Part shown: one piece after another, positions 25,614-33,739 of the stretch | Layout of the letters: each line of letters opens with the position of its first letter | Numbering within the stretch: position 1 is the first letter of the stretch | Source of the DNA: Paractinoplanes tereljensis | GTDB taxonomy: Bacteria > Actinomycetota > Actinomycetes > Mycobacteriales > Micromonosporaceae | Length of the DNA stretch: 64,000 nucleotides | Assembly: GCF_016862435.1 (NCBI RefSeq) | Contig: NZ_BOMY01000009.1 | Location: forward strand, 124,001 to 188,000 | Direction: 5' to 3' | The notes under the pieces: model-generated | The model's database searches: none | The model's input: the letters and a program-made list of their open reading frames with translations, nothing else | What the model was told of the DNA's origin: nothing | Made by a program: the position numbers and the translations under genes

Positions 25614-28166
25614 GTGGGTAGCTACCGGAACGCGCTCGTTGCCGTCGTCCGGCAAGAGCTCGCCGACGCGCGGGGGGCGGCCCGTGCGGTGCTGGCCGCG
25701 GCCGAAACGGCGCGGGGCGAGGCACAGGATCGCCGTCGCCTAGTCCGGGACGCCTATTCCACCTGTCTGCATCAGCTCGCCGAGGCGCGGGACACCAGCC
25801 GCCGCGACATCCAGCGCCGCTACCAGTTCGAGACCGCGAAGCTGGTCGGCAACGTGCGCCGGCTCGCGGCCCTGACGGCCGTCGGCGCGGCCGGCGCGCC
25901 CTGGCGGCTGTGGGCGCCCAGCGAACCGGAACGCGGCAGCCCGCCCGGCCTGGTGCGGGTCGGCACGCTCGCGCTGGACGACAGCCCCCCGCTGCCCGCC
26001 CTCATCCCGCTGCTCGACGCCGCCCACCTCGAACTCATCGGCCCGGCCCCGATCGTCGACGGCATCATCACCGGACTTCTGCTGCGCTCGCTGGGCAGCA
26101 CTCGGGCCGGCGACGTCCAGCTCACCGTCTACGACCCCGAGGCGCTCGGCGGCACCCTGGCGTCGTTCGCCCCGCTCGGCATCTCGTTCGTCGGGCCGGG
26201 CGGGCTCGGGCCGATGCTCGACGAGGTGGTCGAGCACATCTGCCGGGTCAACGAGACCGTCCTGAGCGACGCGCCGCGCACCGACCCGTGGCGGGTGGTG
26301 GTGCTGCTCGCCGACGACAACGACCTGACCGACGGCCAGCGGGCTCAGCTCGACCGGATCGCCCGGACCGGGGTGGCCTGCGGGGTCCACCTGATCGCCC
26401 GCGGCCTGCGGCTGACCGACCACCCCAGCGTGGTGCGCCTGCTGGTCAAGGACCAGATGGCGATCTGCGACGCCACCGGCGAACTGGAGATCCGGCTCGA
26501 CCCGCCGCCGCCGGACGACCAGGTCGTCGGGTTCTGCCGGGCCACCGCCGAACGGATGCGGGCCGGACCGCCGCCCGCCCAGCTCGCCGACCTGCAGCCG
26601 GCGACGCTGTGGGCCGAGTCGTCGGCCGAGGGCCTGACCGCCCCGATCGGCGACAGCACCGACGGTTCGCTGGTCGAGGTGCCACTCGGCGACGACCCGC
26701 CGCACGCGCTCATCGGCGGCCCATCCGGCTCCGGCAAGACGAACCTCATCTACTCCTGGTTGGCCTCCCTCGCCACCCGGTACGGGCCCTCCGAGCTGGC
26801 CTTCTACCTGCTCGACTTCAAGGAGGGCGTGTCGTTCGCCCGGTTCGTGCCGGGACCGCGCGACCCGAGCTGGCTGCCCCAGGTGCGACTGGCCGGGATC
26901 AACGTGAACGGCGACCGCGAGTTCGGCCTGGCCATGCTGCGCCACCTCGGTGAGGAGCTGCGCACCCGGGCCCAGGCGGCCAAGCGGCACGACGCCACCA
27001 AGCTGTCCGAACTGCGGGCCGAGGACCCGGCCGGGCACTGGCCGCGGATCGTGGCGGTCATCGACGAGTTCCAGGTGCTGCTCGGCGGCCGGGACGCGGT
27101 CGCCGACGAGGCCGTCACCCTGCTCGAGGACCTCGCCCGGCGCGGCCGCTCGCAGGGCATCCACCTGATCCTCGCCTCGCAGGACGTCTCCGGGATCGAG
27201 GCGCTGTGGGGGCGGTCCGGGCTGGTCGGCCAGTTCACCCTGCGGATCGCGCTGCCCAAGGCCCGGCGCATCCTGGCCGAGAACAACCTGGCCGCCGCGG
27301 TGATCCCGCGGCACCACGCGGTGGTCAACACCGAGTCGGGTACGGCCGGGGCCAACCTGGTCGTGCGACTGCCGGACGCCGGGGATCGCCTGGTCTGGCG
27401 CACCCTGCAGCGCCGGCTGTGGCGGATGCGACCGGACGGCTGCGAGGAACCGCGGCTCTTCGACGGCGACGCCGTACCCCGGCTGCCGGCCTCCTGCCGC
27501 CCGGCCGGACCGGTCCCGGACGCGACCACGCCGGTCGGGTCCTCCCCCGGCGCCGTGCTCGGCGAGCGCATCGACGTCGCCGCCCGCCCGGCCCGCCTGC
27601 GCCTCGGCCGGATGCCCGGCCGCAACCTGGCCGTGCTCGGCACCCGCACCGACGAGGCCTGCGACGTGCTGGCCGCCGCCGCGCTCTCGCTGGCCGCGCA
27701 GGGACCGGCGCACTTCAGCGTCGTCTGCCTCGACCCCGACGCCGGCCGGTCGGCCGCCCGGCTGGTCGCCGAACTACCGTCCGCCGACTGGCACGACGAC
27801 CTGGCCGAGCTGCCGCTGCTGGACATCCCGCACTACGTCCTCGGTTACGCGCTCGACGCCGGCTCCGACCCGGCCGGGCTGCGCCGGCTGCTCACCGACG
27901 GTCCCGAGCAGCGCACCCACGTGCTCGGCTGGTGGCGCTCGGTGGCCCGGCTGCGGGACAGCCTCGGCGGTCCCGGGGCCCGGCTCGACCCGATCGGCGC
28001 CTGGGTCGCCCTCGACGTGCAGGGCGCCGACCTGGCGCCGCTCTATCCCCAGCCGGGCGGGCCGGCCTGGTACCCGCGCGCCCGTCGGGCGCTCTTCTTC
28101 GACCGCTCGGTACACCGGACCCCCGAAGTGATCATCCCGTACGAGGTGAACAGTGACCACACGTGA
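25614..28166 (+). CDS. Soluble FtsK/SpoIIIE-like ATPase
   Basis: An 850-residue protein with no membrane segment. Residues ~6-85 are helical, probably coiled coil. The central FtsK/SpoIIIE motor has Walker A GPSGSGKT (369-376), FYLLDFKEGVSFARF, and Walker B VAVIDEFQVLL (Asp484, Glu485), followed by RRGRSQGIHLILASQDVSG. Flanking segments at about 115-330 and 655-840 look like similar folds without a Walker A, which recalls the multi-ATPase layout of EccC proteins. There is no FtsK gamma (KOPS-reading) domain. It starts with GTG at 25614; TAAAAT eight bases upstream may be a -10 element for a leaderless message. It overlaps the next gene by 14 nt. The substrate, DNA or protein, is unknown. Confidence 0.8.
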   Translation: MGSYRNALVAVVRQELADARGAARAVLAAAETARGEAQDRRRLVRDAYSTCLHQLAEARDTSRRDIQRRYQFETAKLVGNVRRLAALTAVGAAGAPWRLWAPSEPERGSPPGLVRVGTLALDDSPPLPALIPLLDAAHLELIGPAPIVDGIITGLLLRSLGSTRAGDVQLTVYDPEALGGTLASFAPLGISFVGPGGLGPMLDEVVEHICRVNETVLSDAPRTDPWRVVVLLADDNDLTDGQRAQLDRIARTGVACGVHLIARGLRLTDHPSVVRLLVKDQMAICDATGELEIRLDPPPPDDQVVGFCRATAERMRAGPPPAQLADLQPATLWAESSAEGLTAPIGDSTDGSLVEVPLGDDPPHALIGGPSGSGKTNLIYSWLASLATRYGPSELAFYLLDFKEGVSFARFVPGPRDPSWLPQVRLAGINVNGDREFGLAMLRHLGEELRTRAQAAKRHDATKLSELRAEDPAGHWPRIVAVIDEFQVLLGGRDAVADEAVTLLEDLARRGRSQGIHLILASQDVSGIEALWGRSGLVGQFTLRIALPKARRILAENNLAAAVIPRHHAVVNTESGTAGANLVVRLPDAGDRLVWRTLQRRLWRMRPDGCEEPRLFDGDAVPRLPASCRPAGPVPDATTPVGSSPGAVLGERIDVAARPARLRLGRMPGRNLAVLGTRTDEACDVLAAAALSLAAQGPAHFSVVCLDPDAGRSAARLVAELPSADWHDDLAELPLLDIPHYVLGYALDAGSDPAGLRRLLTDGPEQRTHVLGWWRSVARLRDSLGGPGARLDPIGAWVALDVQGADLAPLYPQPGGPAWYPRARRALFFDRSVHRTPEVIIPYEVNSDHT

Positions 28167-28914
28167 CCGGCAGCCGATCGGCCGCGACTACCAGCTGATG
28201 GTCAGCGCGCTCGCCGAGGCGACCCGGCGACGCGAGGCCGAGCTGGGCGGCGCCGAACAGGCCTATCAGGACAATGCCGCGCAGGCCGCCGGGGAACTCG
28301 CCCGGGCCGAGGGGGACGCGCTGTCGGCGGACCGGTGGGCGGGGGCGGCGGCCGCGCAGGTGCTCGACGTGGACCGGGAGGCGGAGCGGCTCTGGAACCA
28401 GTTGCGGCGGGCGCGGGGAGTGCGGGTGCGGGCGCTCGGCGAGATGCCCGAGCCGGCCCCGGTGGAGGTCCTGCCGCGGGTCGCGCTGCCGCGCAACCCG
28501 GCGGACGAGTTCGACGGGCCGGGCGGCCCGCTCACCCCGGAATCGCCGCGGTTGCTGCTGGCCCGGGCGGCCGAACGGATCGACGTGACCATCCGGCCGG
28601 CCGGCCGGCGCGCGCTGCCGCGCTGGGCGCTGCCGCTGCTGCCGCTGGTGGGCGCGCTGGTCGCGGCACTGGCGGGTCTGCTGGCCTCCGGCCTGGTGAC
28701 CATCGGGAGTACGGGCATCTGGGGCGGTCCCGTGCTGCGCGGTCTGGGGTGGGCCGTGTTCCTGGTGGCCCCCTCGGCCGGCGTGCCGGTGGCCGCCGCG
28801 GTCGCGCACCGGCGACTCCAGGCGCGCCTGGATATCGGCGGGGTGGGGCTGACCCTGCTGGGCGGGATGATCTCGGCGACGCTGCTCTCGCTGGCCTTCG
28901 CCGCCACTCACTGA
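28153..28914 (+). CDS. Helical membrane protein linked to the FtsK-like ATPase (unrecognised)
   Basis: A 253-residue protein. The first ~100 residues are charged and helical (YQLMVSALAEATRRREAELG and more), like the N-terminus of the ATPase just upstream, so the two may pair through coiled coils. A Pro-rich linker leads to about three membrane segments beginning near residue 160. It starts at 28153, inside the last codons of the ATPase gene (14-nt overlap). It could anchor the soluble ATPase to the membrane. I recognise no family. Confidence 0.7.
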   Translation: MTTRDRQPIGRDYQLMVSALAEATRRREAELGGAEQAYQDNAAQAAGELARAEGDALSADRWAGAAAAQVLDVDREAERLWNQLRRARGVRVRALGEMPEPAPVEVLPRVALPRNPADEFDGPGGPLTPESPRLLLARAAERIDVTIRPAGRRALPRWALPLLPLVGALVAALAGLLASGLVTIGSTGIWGGPVLRGLGWAVFLVAPSAGVPVAAAVAHRRLQARLDIGGVGLTLLGGMISATLLSLAFAATH

Positions 28915-29234
28915 TCCCGGTAAGCCATGCTCAGCACGGCGTGCGCCACCAGCAGGGCATGATGCTTCGTCTCGTACGGGCCGACGTGCAGCTCGACGGC
29001 GTGCCCGCCGAACAGGGCCCGGACCGTCCAGCTGTCGGGGTGCCGGTCGTCCTCCCGGCTGTGGTTGACGATCACCTGGGTAGCGGCCCGGACGTTGACG
29101 GCCGACCACTTCTCGTCGGCCGTCGGCCAGGCCCGGAACCAGCCGGGCGCCACGGACAGTGCTTCGGCACCCGCCTCGGCGAGTGCCCACTGCATTTCTT
29201 CCGGATCCGGCGCTGCCCTCACCACGGGGAACAT
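28908..29234 (-). CDS. Small hypothetical protein
   Basis: A 108-residue soluble protein with no family I recognise. Features are the acidic start MFPVVRAAPDPEEMQWALAE, an aromatic segment VAPGWFRAWPTADEKWSAVN, and a His-containing C-terminus ETKHHALLVAHAVLS. Its 3' end overlaps the convergent membrane-protein gene by 7 nt. It starts at ATG 29234. Confidence 0.65.
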   Translation of the reverse strand: MFPVVRAAPDPEEMQWALAEAGAEALSVAPGWFRAWPTADEKWSAVNVRAATQVIVNHSREDDRHPDSWTVRALFGGHAVELHVGPYETKHHALLVAHAVLSMAYRDQ

Positions 29235-29261
29235 CGTAGGGCAGCTCCGGAGACCCCGGGC

Positions 29262-30110
29262 TCAGTACGAGTAGAAGCCCTTGCCGGTCTTGCGTCCCAG
29301 GTCACCGGCGGTCACCATGCGCTGCAGCAGCTCCGGCGGGAAGAACTTCTCGTCGGCGGTGTCCCGGTAGATGTTGCCGGCCGCGTTCAGCATCACGTCG
29401 AGCCCGGTCAGGTCGACGGTGGCGAGCGGGCCCATGGCGTGGCCGAAGCCGAGCTTCATCACCGTGTCCAGGTCGGCGGGCGAGACCACGCCCGTCTCGA
29501 CCAGCTTGATCGCCTCGACCAGCAGGGCCGAGAAGAGCCGGTTGGAGACGAAGCCGGCGACGTCCCGCTTCACCTCGACGCAGGTCTTGCCGACCTCCTC
29601 GGCGAAGTTGCGGGCGGCGGCCAGCGTGTCGTCGGAGGTCTGGTAGCCACGGACCAACTCGACCAGCTTCATCATCGGCACCGGCGAGAAGAAGTGGATG
29701 CCGACGACCGACTCGGGCCGCTCGGTGACGGTCGCGATCTGGGTGATCGGGATGGCCGAGGTGTTGGTGCCGAGCACCGCGCCGGCCTTGCAGATCTTGT
29801 CGAGGACGCGGAAGACCTCGTGCTTGGCCTCGACCTTTTCGTAGATCGCCTCGACCACGACGTCGGCGTCGGCGGCCGCGTCCAGGTCGGTGGTGGGGGT
29901 GATCCGGGCGAGGGTCGCCTCGGCGTCCTCCTGGGTGATCTTCTCCTTGTTGACGAAGCGCTCCAGAGAGGCCCGGATGGCCGCCATGCCCCGGTTGGTC
30001 GCGGCGTCGTCGACGTCCCGCATGGTGACCTGCCAGCCGGCCTGCGCCGAGACCTGCGCGATGCCGGAGCCCATCAATCCGGAGCCGATGACCGCGAGTC
30101 GACCCGCCAT
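29262..30110 (-). CDS. 3-hydroxyacyl-CoA (3-hydroxybutyryl-CoA) dehydrogenase
   Basis: A 282-residue NAD(P)-dependent enzyme that interconverts 3-hydroxybutyryl-CoA and acetoacetyl-CoA. The Rossmann motif is AVIGSGLMGSGIAQVSAQAG. Catalytic regions are NTSAIPIT (Ser), GIHFFSPVPMMKLVE (His) and SNRLFSALLVEAI (Asn). The C-terminal dimerisation domain ends with DLGRKTGKGFYSY. The ATG at 30110 has AAGGGA upstream and starts right before the Rossmann strand. With the thiolase and IcmA it fits C4 acyl-CoA metabolism. Confidence 0.93.
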   Translation of the reverse strand: MAGRLAVIGSGLMGSGIAQVSAQAGWQVTMRDVDDAATNRGMAAIRASLERFVNKEKITQEDAEATLARITPTTDLDAAADADVVVEAIYEKVEAKHEVFRVLDKICKAGAVLGTNTSAIPITQIATVTERPESVVGIHFFSPVPMMKLVELVRGYQTSDDTLAAARNFAEEVGKTCVEVKRDVAGFVSNRLFSALLVEAIKLVETGVVSPADLDTVMKLGFGHAMGPLATVDLTGLDVMLNAAGNIYRDTADEKFFPPELLQRMVTAGDLGRKTGKGFYSY

Positions 30111-30243
30111 GTGCGTTCCCTTTCTGCCGGACGATTTCTCGGCCCACCCTACCGTTGTTACTGAACGGAAACTCAGGCGAGCGGGGCGTCCCGATCGGGG
30201 CAATTCTCAGCAAATCACCGCGTTCCGGTGCGAGACTGTGCCC

Positions 30244-30600
30244 ATGGCGTCGGGCAACGGCTGGTACCTCATCGGGCCACTGATCGCCGTCGGACTTGTC
30301 GGCTTCCTCGGTGCGGTGTTCTGGCGAATGGGCCTGCATTGGACCTTCGCCCGCGAGGACAGCTACGACGCGTACGCGGCCGGCCTCGCCATCTTCGGCG
30401 ACCCGGACGATTACGGCCTGCTCTGCCCGGCCGCGGTCACCGACGACGCCGACCTGGCCGACGAGATCCAGCGCCTGCTCGGCGACGCCGGCATCCGCGC
30501 CACCCAGGCCGCCGACCGCGACGGCCACATGGCCGTGCTGGTCTTCGTCGAAGAGGTCGAAGAGGCCCGCCGCCTGGTCGGCGGCTCCCCCGCCCTTTAA
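30244..30600 (+). CDS. Small membrane-anchored hypothetical protein
   Basis: A 118-residue protein with one N-terminal membrane segment (YLIGPLIAVGLVGFLGAVFW) and a soluble acidic domain ending VLVFVEEVEEARRLVGG. The soluble part loosely resembles small DUF2007-like signal-transducing domains, but I would not assign it. It starts at ATG 30244; GTG 30238 is an alternative. It is divergent from the dehydrogenase gene and convergent with murA, 7 nt apart. Confidence 0.65.
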   Translation: MASGNGWYLIGPLIAVGLVGFLGAVFWRMGLHWTFAREDSYDAYAAGLAIFGDPDDYGLLCPAAVTDDADLADEIQRLLGDAGIRATQAADRDGHMAVLVFVEEVEEARRLVGGSPAL

Positions 30601-30607
30601 GAACCGA

Positions 30608-31894
30608 TCAGAAGTCGTACGTCGGCTCCGGCACGTCCGCCCGCTCCACCTCGACGCCCAGCTTGGCCAGGTCGGTGACGAAGTCGGGGTAACCGCGGTC
30701 GATGTGGTGCACCTCACCCACCTCGGTGACGCCCTCGGCGCAGAGGCCCGCGATCACCAGGCCGGCCCCGGCCCGGATGTCGGTGGCCCGCACCGGCGCC
30801 CCGGACAGCCGCTCCCGCCCGTTCACCACCGCGTGGTGCCCGTCGGTGCGGATGTCGGCGCCGAGCCGGACCATCTCGTTCACGAACATGAACCGGCCGT
30901 CGAAGATGTTCTCGGTGATCAGCGACGAGCCCTCGGCCACCGCGGCCAGCCCGATCGCCATCGGCAGCAGGTCGGTGGCGAAACCCGGGTAGGGCAGCGT
31001 GACGATGTCGACCGCCTTGGGACGCTGCTCCATTCGCACTCGGAACTGGTTGTCGCCCGGCGTGACCGTCGCGCCCGCCGTGACCAACTTGTCCAGCGCG
31101 ATGTCCAGGAACTCCGGCCGGACGCCGTGCACGGTCACGTCGCCACGGGTCATCGCGGCGGCGAACGCCCAGGTCCCGCCGACGATGCGGTCGCCAACCG
31201 TGGTGTGCGTGACCGGGGACAGCTCGGTCACGCCCTCGATGGTCAGCGTCGAGGTGCCGGCGCCGTCGATGTGGGCGCCCATCGAGGTGAGCATGTCGCA
31301 GATGTCGACGATCTCCGGCTCGCGGGCCGCGTTGTCGATCTCGGTGACGCCCTTGGCCAGGACCGCCGCCATCAGCAGGTTTTCCGTCGCGCCGACGCTC
31401 GGGAAGTCCAGCCAGATCTTGCTGCCGCGCAGGCCGCCCGGCGCCGAGGCGATCACGAAGCCGTGCTCGCCGGAGATCTCGGCGCCCATCCGGGTCAGGC
31501 CGGAGAAGTGCATGTCCAGGCCGCGCGAGCCGATCATGTCGCCGCCCGGGAGGGCGACCCGCACGTAACCGCGGCGGGCCAGCAGCGGGCCCAGCACGCA
31601 GATCGACGCCCGCAGCCGCCGGACCAGGTCGTAGTCGGCCTCGCTGCCCGGCTCGGCGGGCACGTCGATGGTGGCCCGGCCGCCCTCGAGGGTCACCTGG
31701 CAACCAAGCCGGCGCAGCACCTCGGCCATGATCGCGATGTCGGTGATCCGGGGTGCGTTCGCCACGACGCTGCGCCCCTCGGCCAGCAACGCGACGGCCA
31801 TCAGCTTGAGCGCCGAGTTCTTCGCTCCGCCCACGGTGACGTCACCGGTGAGGTGCGCACCGCCCTTAACCCTGATCACATCCACGCGCGCCAT
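30608..31894 (-). CDS. murA: UDP-N-acetylglucosamine 1-carboxyvinyltransferase (Asp-type, fosfomycin-insensitive)
   Basis: A 428-residue enzyme that transfers enolpyruvate to UDP-GlcNAc, the first committed step of peptidoglycan synthesis. It has the N-terminal [10 protein letters not shown] (Lys25, Asn26) and the two-domain EPSP-synthase-like fold. In the active-site loop, [14 protein letters not shown] has Asp119 where Escherichia coli has Cys115, the target of fosfomycin. Mycobacterial MurA has the same Asp and is insensitive, so intrinsic resistance is expected. It is divergent from the adenosyltransferase gene across 42 nt. Confidence 0.95.
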   Translation of the reverse strand: MARVDVIRVKGGAHLTGDVTVGGAKNSALKLMAVALLAEGRSVVANAPRITDIAIMAEVLRRLGCQVTLEGGRATIDVPAEPGSEADYDLVRRLRASICVLGPLLARRGYVRVALPGGDMIGSRGLDMHFSGLTRMGAEISGEHGFVIASAPGGLRGSKIWLDFPSVGATENLLMAAVLAKGVTEIDNAAREPEIVDICDMLTSMGAHIDGAGTSTLTIEGVTELSPVTHTTVGDRIVGGTWAFAAAMTRGDVTVHGVRPEFLDIALDKLVTAGATVTPGDNQFRVRMEQRPKAVDIVTLPYPGFATDLLPMAIGLAAVAEGSSLITENIFDGRFMFVNEMVRLGADIRTDGHHAVVNGRERLSGAPVRATDIRAGAGLVIAGLCAEGVTEVGEVHHIDRGYPDFVTDLAKLGVEVERADVPEPTYDF

Positions 31895-31936
31895 GGTATG
31901 GGCCGCCGACTACCGCCGCCTCCGTAGGGTGTCCCC

Positions 31937-32509
31937 ATGGCCGTTCACCTCACCCGCATCTACACCCGCACCGGCGACGCCGGCGAGACCAGACTGGGCA
32001 ACAACGAGGTCGTTGCGAAGACCGATCCGCGCATCGCGGCATACGCCGACACCGACGAGTGCAACGCCGCGCTGGGCGTCGCACTCGCCCTTGGCGACCT
32101 GCCCGAAGACGTACGCGCGGTGCTCACCGCCGTGCAGAACGATCTGTTCGACGTCGGTGCCGACCTGTGCAATCCACTGGCCGAGGACCCGCCCTACCCG
32201 CCGCTGCGGATCACCGAGGACTACGTGACCCGGCTCGAGGACTGGTGCGACGAATTCAACGAGCGCCTGACCGCGCTCGACAGCTTCATCCTGCCGGGTG
32301 GCACCCCGGGCGCGGCCCTACTGCATGTGGCGCGCACGGTGGCGCGCCGCGCGGAGCGGGCGGCCTGGGCTTTGATTCAGGACGACCCGGAGCGTACGGG
32401 TGAGCTGCCCGCCAAATACCTGAACCGGCTCTCCGACCTGCTCTTCATCCTGTCCCGCGCGGCCAACCCGGGCGGCGACGTGAAGTGGGTCCCGGGCGGA
32501 GCGGTCTAG
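31937..32509 (+). CDS. PduO-type cob(I)alamin adenosyltransferase
   Basis: A 190-residue enzyme that attaches adenosyl from ATP to cob(I)alamin, making adenosylcobalamin. The ATP-binding start is IYTRTGDAGETRLGNN. The C-terminal helices contain RTVARRAERAAW and YLNRLSDLLFILSRAAN, the cobalamin-site block of the PduO/MMAB family. It is a plausible supplier of cofactor for IcmA through MeaB, although it is about 20 kb away. The VOC gene follows after 2 nt. Confidence 0.93.
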   Translation: MAVHLTRIYTRTGDAGETRLGNNEVVAKTDPRIAAYADTDECNAALGVALALGDLPEDVRAVLTAVQNDLFDVGADLCNPLAEDPPYPPLRITEDYVTRLEDWCDEFNERLTALDSFILPGGTPGAALLHVARTVARRAERAAWALIQDDPERTGELPAKYLNRLSDLLFILSRAANPGGDVKWVPGGAV

Positions 32510-32511
32510 GC

Positions 32512-32892
32512 GTGCTGCACCACGTCGAACTCTGGGTGCCCGACCTGGCCGGCTCGTCCGGGCCGTGGGGCTGGCTGCTGGGCGAGTTGGGCTGGACCGT
32601 CTTCCAGGACTGGCCGGGCGGCCGGTCCTGGAAGTACGGCGACGTCTACCTGGTGCTGGAGCAGTCGCCGGCGCTCTCCGGCGACGTGCACGACCGGCTC
32701 GCACCCGGCCTCAACCACGTGGCGTTCAGCGTCGGCGGCCCGGCCGACGTCGACCGGCTGACCCTGGAGGCACAGAAGAACGGCTGGTCCCTGCTGTTCG
32801 CGGACCGGCATCCACACGCCGGCGGCCCCGACTCGTACGCGGCCTACCTCGAGGACAGCTGGGGTTACGAGGTGGAGTTGCAGGTGACCTGA
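32512..32892 (+). CDS. VOC (glyoxalase/bleomycin-resistance) family protein
   Basis: A 126-residue protein with one vicinal-oxygen-chelate domain: VLHHVELWVPDLAGS at the N-terminus (His), LAPGLNHVAFSV in the middle (His) and SWGYEVELQVT at the end (Glu). These are the usual metal ligands. The substrate is unknown. The GTG at 32512 is 2 nt after the adenosyltransferase stop, so the two genes are cotranscribed. It converges on the DUF2550 gene 5 nt away. Confidence 0.8.
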   Translation: MLHHVELWVPDLAGSSGPWGWLLGELGWTVFQDWPGGRSWKYGDVYLVLEQSPALSGDVHDRLAPGLNHVAFSVGGPADVDRLTLEAQKNGWSLLFADRHPHAGGPDSYAAYLEDSWGYEVELQVT

Positions 32893-32897
32893 GGCGG

Positions 32898-33371
32898 TCA
32901 GTGCTCGATGGTGGGGCGGGGGCGGATCGTCGGGCGCGGGCTGACGCTGCCCGGCTGGCCGGGCGGAGCCGCCTCGAGCCAGGAAAGAAAGCCGGTGACG
33001 GTGGACTCGGCCATCGCGATCTCGATCTGGCCGGCTTCACCGTTGGAACATCGCAGGACCACCCACTGCGCGGGCATCGTGAGCCGTTCCGGCCCCTCGG
33101 GCCGGCGCTGTTCCTCGACCACCAGAACCTCGCGGTCGAGCACCCGTTTAGGCCGGAAGGCGAGGCTGAACATGCGGTGGAAGCGCAGCTCGTCGCCGAC
33201 GAACTGGCCGATGCCGGTGGACCAGCCCCGGCCCGGCAGCATCGTGCTGACCCGCACGTGCAGCCGGATGGTGCCGCCGCCCAGATTGAGCAGGCGCTGC
33301 CGGAAGAAGATCGCGAAGAGCAGCGCGAAGAACACGGCGAAGCAGATTCCGAAGACCTCCAGAATCCGCAT
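32898..33371 (-). CDS. DUF2550 membrane protein of the ATP synthase locus
   Basis: A 157-residue protein with one N-terminal membrane segment (FGICFAVFFALLFAIFF) and a soluble domain containing GRGWSTGIGQFVGDELRFHR and WVVLRCSNGEAGQIEIAMA. DUF2550 genes lie directly after atpC in many actinobacteria, and this one is 9 nt downstream of atpC. Function is unknown. The C-terminus is Pro-rich (SPRPTIRPRPTIEH). Confidence 0.88.
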   Translation of the reverse strand: MRILEVFGICFAVFFALLFAIFFRQRLLNLGGGTIRLHVRVSTMLPGRGWSTGIGQFVGDELRFHRMFSLAFRPKRVLDREVLVVEEQRRPEGPERLTMPAQWVVLRCSNGEAGQIEIAMAESTVTGFLSWLEAAPPGQPGSVSPRPTIRPRPTIEH

Positions 33372-33380
33372 CGCCGGAGG

Positions 33381-33662
33381 TCAGTGCGACTCGGGAGTGG
33401 CGGGGGTCGCGCTCTCCGCGAGGACGGTCACGCCGTCCGCGTCGATCGAGAGGAAGCCACCGCTCACGTCGTATGTCAGCTGTTCGCCGCCGGCCAGTTT
33501 GACCCGCACCTGGGAGGGCTCCTTGAGCAGCCCCAGGAGCGGCGAGTGGCCGGGCAGCACGCCGATCTCGCCCTCGGTGGTCCGCGCGACGAGCATCTCG
33601 GCCTCGCCGGACCAGATGCGCTCCTCGACGGCTACGACCTTGACGGGCAGCTGGTTGGCCAC
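33381..33662 (-). CDS. atpC: F1 ATP synthase epsilon subunit
   Basis: A 93-residue subunit, short because it has essentially only the N-terminal beta-sandwich (ANQLPVKVVAVEERIWSGEA, GEIGVLPGHSPLLGLL, VSGGFLSIDADGVTVLAE). The C-terminal inhibitory helices of the E. coli protein are missing or very reduced. The GTG at 33662 has AAAGGGAGA upstream. It does not follow atpD directly: an LCP gene and a strong hairpin come between. It is probably cotranscribed with the LCP gene and DUF2550. Confidence 0.95.
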   Translation of the reverse strand: MANQLPVKVVAVEERIWSGEAEMLVARTTEGEIGVLPGHSPLLGLLKEPSQVRVKLAGGEQLTYDVSGGFLSIDADGVTVLAESATPATPESH

Positions 33663-33739
33663 ACTGTCTCCCTTTGAGGATGTACTACCGAATGGGTGAA
33701 GTCTAAACGGCGAGCTGGCGGCCCGTGGTACGGGGTGGC

